DNA of 45,333 bases from JANQPA01 sp964628385 (GTDB lineage Bacteria; Bacteroidota; Bacteroidia; Chitinophagales; Saprospiraceae): positions 1 to 45,333 of the forward strand of contig CAZVOD010000030.1 of assembly GCA_964628385.1 (NCBI GenBank). Reading direction: 5' to 3'. The position numbers were made by a program, and so were the translations under genes. Shown here piece after piece: positions 43,794 through 45,333 of this stretch (positions are counted from its first letter, which is position 1; every line of letters begins with the position of its first letter). A model generated the notes under the pieces. The model saw only the letters and a program-made list of their open reading frames with translations, was not told the origin of the DNA and made no database searches.

Positions 43794-45221
43794 ATGAAAC
43801 GTTCTATTATATTTTTGTCAATCCTCTTTTTTTTCTTTTCTGGATGCCAATTGTCAGAGGTGGAAAATCCCAATGTCAATAACGAGCGATTTATTAACTC
43901 GCCACAGGCAGCTACTTCCTGGATCAATGGGGTGCGCCGACAATTAGCCCTGACTACCAACCAGGTGATAGAGTTTACGGAATTGGTTTCGGATAATTAC
44001 TTCAACAACCGTACACTTAGTAGTAAAGTATTTGATATACCACAAATTACCTTTGAAGATATCGACGTGAACCGCATACAGGCTTCTTTTCATGCTCTGC
44101 GTACGGCAGCCGAATATGGACTTTCTGATGTGCTTCCTTTTGATGAAAGAGCAGATGCCGAAGATGAAGCTATTCTTCACTTTTACAGAGGTATAGCTTT
44201 TTTATACAATGGTATCTATTTTACTGGGCTTCCTGCCGAAACTCTGGGAGAAGTATTTGGATGGGAGCAGCACCTGGCTATTGCTATTCAGGAGTTTGAT
44301 CAAACTATCAACCTGACTGCTGATACGGACCTTCAGGCGGCTGCTACCCTGGCAAAAGCGAGAGCGCAGTATCGTTTGGGCGACCAGTCTGGCGCTGTGG
44401 CCAATGCTCAGCAGGTCATTAATTTGAATAATCAATTGAATTATCAGGTAGAGTTTGACGGGAATAATGGTGTGGATAACGAATTTCAGTTTTATTTATT
44501 TGAAAGCTCTAATGACGAGTTTGCTCCCTTGCCAAGGCTTGATTTCCTGGATCCTAAATATTTTAGTATTTCAAACCCGTCTCAGGAGCAAAAGCCTGTT
44601 TCTTTATTCAAATCTGAAGAAGCTTACTTGATTGTTGCCGAAGGGCAAATTGCGGATGGTGATCTGGATGCTGCCAGAGCTACCTTGGTTGATCTTTTAA
44701 ATCAGGTAATAGCAAATCGCTCAACAGCAATGGTAGATGATTCCAGAGAAACTCGTGGTGGTGGTAACCGTACGGATTATCCATTGACAGCAGACGTTCA
44801 GGTGAAGTTCTCTGCGGATGCTCCTGCCCGCTCAGGCTTTATTCTGGATCGGCAGGCGGGCCCTGTCACGGTGCCTACCGTTTCTGGAACTTCAGTTACC
44901 GCTGAGCAAATCAATGCTGCTGGTTCTGCTGATGATCTTTTGGAAGTCCTATATCTGATACGTCAGGAAGTGTTTATTGCCGAGGGGCAACGCATGGCTG
45001 ATTTGGGCATTAAGTTTCCCATCTCTCAAATTGAGGTTCAGAACAATCCAAATGATGCTTCGGCTTTCGAAATGGCCCAAATTCCTGGTTTCATCCCGAA
45101 TAATTTCGATATGGATGACTTTGCCTACGATACTGAGAGTGGTGTAGTAACTATGGCATTTGATATGAATGCAGTCATAGTGACTAATAAAATATCGCCA
45201 TTTGTAGTGCCTTTTGAATAG
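43794..45221 (+). CDS. RagB/SusD family outer-membrane lipoprotein
   Basis: 475 residues, on the short side for SusD. A lipoprotein signal (FFFFSGC, Cys18) is followed by NPNVNNERFINSPQAATSWI, the helical pair ILHFYRGIAFLYNGIYFTGL (about 125-144) with AIQEFDQTINLTADTDLQAA and TLAKARAQYRLGDQSGAVAN, EEAYLIVAEGQIADGDLDAA, and the end motif VLYLIRQEVFIAEGQRMADL. These are the TPR-like elements of the SusD superfamily in a divergent form (short loops). Partner of the SusC directly upstream. A perfect palindrome with flanking A and T runs follows 19 nt after the stop and probably ends the transcript. Confidence 0.88.
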   Translation: MKRSIIFLSILFFFFSGCQLSEVENPNVNNERFINSPQAATSWINGVRRQLALTTNQVIEFTELVSDNYFNNRTLSSKVFDIPQITFEDIDVNRIQASFHALRTAAEYGLSDVLPFDERADAEDEAILHFYRGIAFLYNGIYFTGLPAETLGEVFGWEQHLAIAIQEFDQTINLTADTDLQAAATLAKARAQYRLGDQSGAVANAQQVINLNNQLNYQVEFDGNNGVDNEFQFYLFESSNDEFAPLPRLDFLDPKYFSISNPSQEQKPVSLFKSEEAYLIVAEGQIADGDLDAARATLVDLLNQVIANRSTAMVDDSRETRGGGNRTDYPLTADVQVKFSADAPARSGFILDRQAGPVTVPTVSGTSVTAEQINAAGSADDLLEVLYLIRQEVFIAEGQRMADLGIKFPISQIEVQNNPNDASAFEMAQIPGFIPNNFDMDDFAYDTESGVVTMAFDMNAVIVTNKISPFVVPFE

Positions 45222-45240
45222 ATTGATAAGTCAAAAAAAC

Positions 45241-45272
45241 AAGACATGTCATGTCTAGACATGACATGTCTT
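45241..45272. repeat. Perfect 32-bp palindrome, copy 3
   Basis: The 26-bp palindrome of 33887-33912 recurs here at 45244-45269 and is extended by three matching bases on each side (AAG and CTT). It is preceded by seven A and followed by ATTTTTT, which makes it a bidirectional terminator candidate after the SusD gene. The remaining 61 bases to the window end show no gene. Confidence 0.9.
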
Positions 45273-45333
45273 ATTTTTTGGTTGTGTTATAAAATGTATG
45301 ATGACTGAGAATTAAGCCAATGGACGAAAATCA

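Overview
The window looks like chromosome of a free-living Bacteroidota bacterium, most likely a Cytophagales-type relative. The evidence is two SusC/SusD pairs, a TonB receptor with a DUF4249 lipoprotein, DUF3667 and DUF547 proteins, many secreted lipoproteins, AT-rich spacers and starts without strong Shine-Dalgarno sites. No complete tRNA or rRNA gene, CRISPR array or intact insertion sequence is visible. The species cannot be named from the sequence.

Left end (1-5 kb): an accessory edge with a small unrecognised ORF, a C-terminal gene fragment and an orphan 3' end of a tRNA that looks like an attachment-site scar. Next come a lipoprotein MsrB, a decayed secreted-protein gene, two small membrane proteins with zinc ribbons (one is DUF3667), an RRM RNA-binding protein and a relic of a PQQ-type sugar dehydrogenase.

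Middle left (5-13.4 kb): catalase-peroxidase KatG, a BamA/TamA-like barrel protein, a DUF547 protein divergent from a family 2 glycosyltransferase, a serine beta-lactamase-fold hydrolase, a GH16 beta-glucanase lipoprotein and a heavily decayed starch-active enzyme (carbohydrate-binding module, PKD, GH13).

Centre (13.4-19 kb): the most system-like locus. It encodes a lipoprotein, an ECF-type sigma factor, a one-pass membrane TPR-like protein and a 1065-residue secreted TPR-CHAT protein with an apparent caspase-type His/Cys dyad. The last three genes overlap by 4 nt each, which suggests one translationally coupled unit.

19-27.5 kb: a gene relic with an in-frame stop, then an iron-uptake unit (siderophore-type TonB receptor and PepSY membrane protein) behind a cluster of CCTAA/TTAGG repeats. 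Galactokinase overlaps the PepSY gene. An RND-pump relic, an NhaA antiporter with an N-terminal DsbA-like domain, and a PhyH-type dioxygenase relic follow.

Right part (27.6-45.3 kb): a PhoD phosphatase, a TonB receptor with DUF4249 partner, an acyl-CoA thioesterase, a PhoA-type alkaline phosphatase downstream of a SusC/SusD pair, and a second, divergent SusC/SusD pair. A perfect palindrome built on ACATGTCATGTCT occurs after the thioesterase and after the last SusD, with a degenerate copy near the first. Overall the genes serve capture of polymers, phosphate esters and iron at the outer membrane. At least six decayed genes lie between intact ones, so these spacers are accumulating relics.
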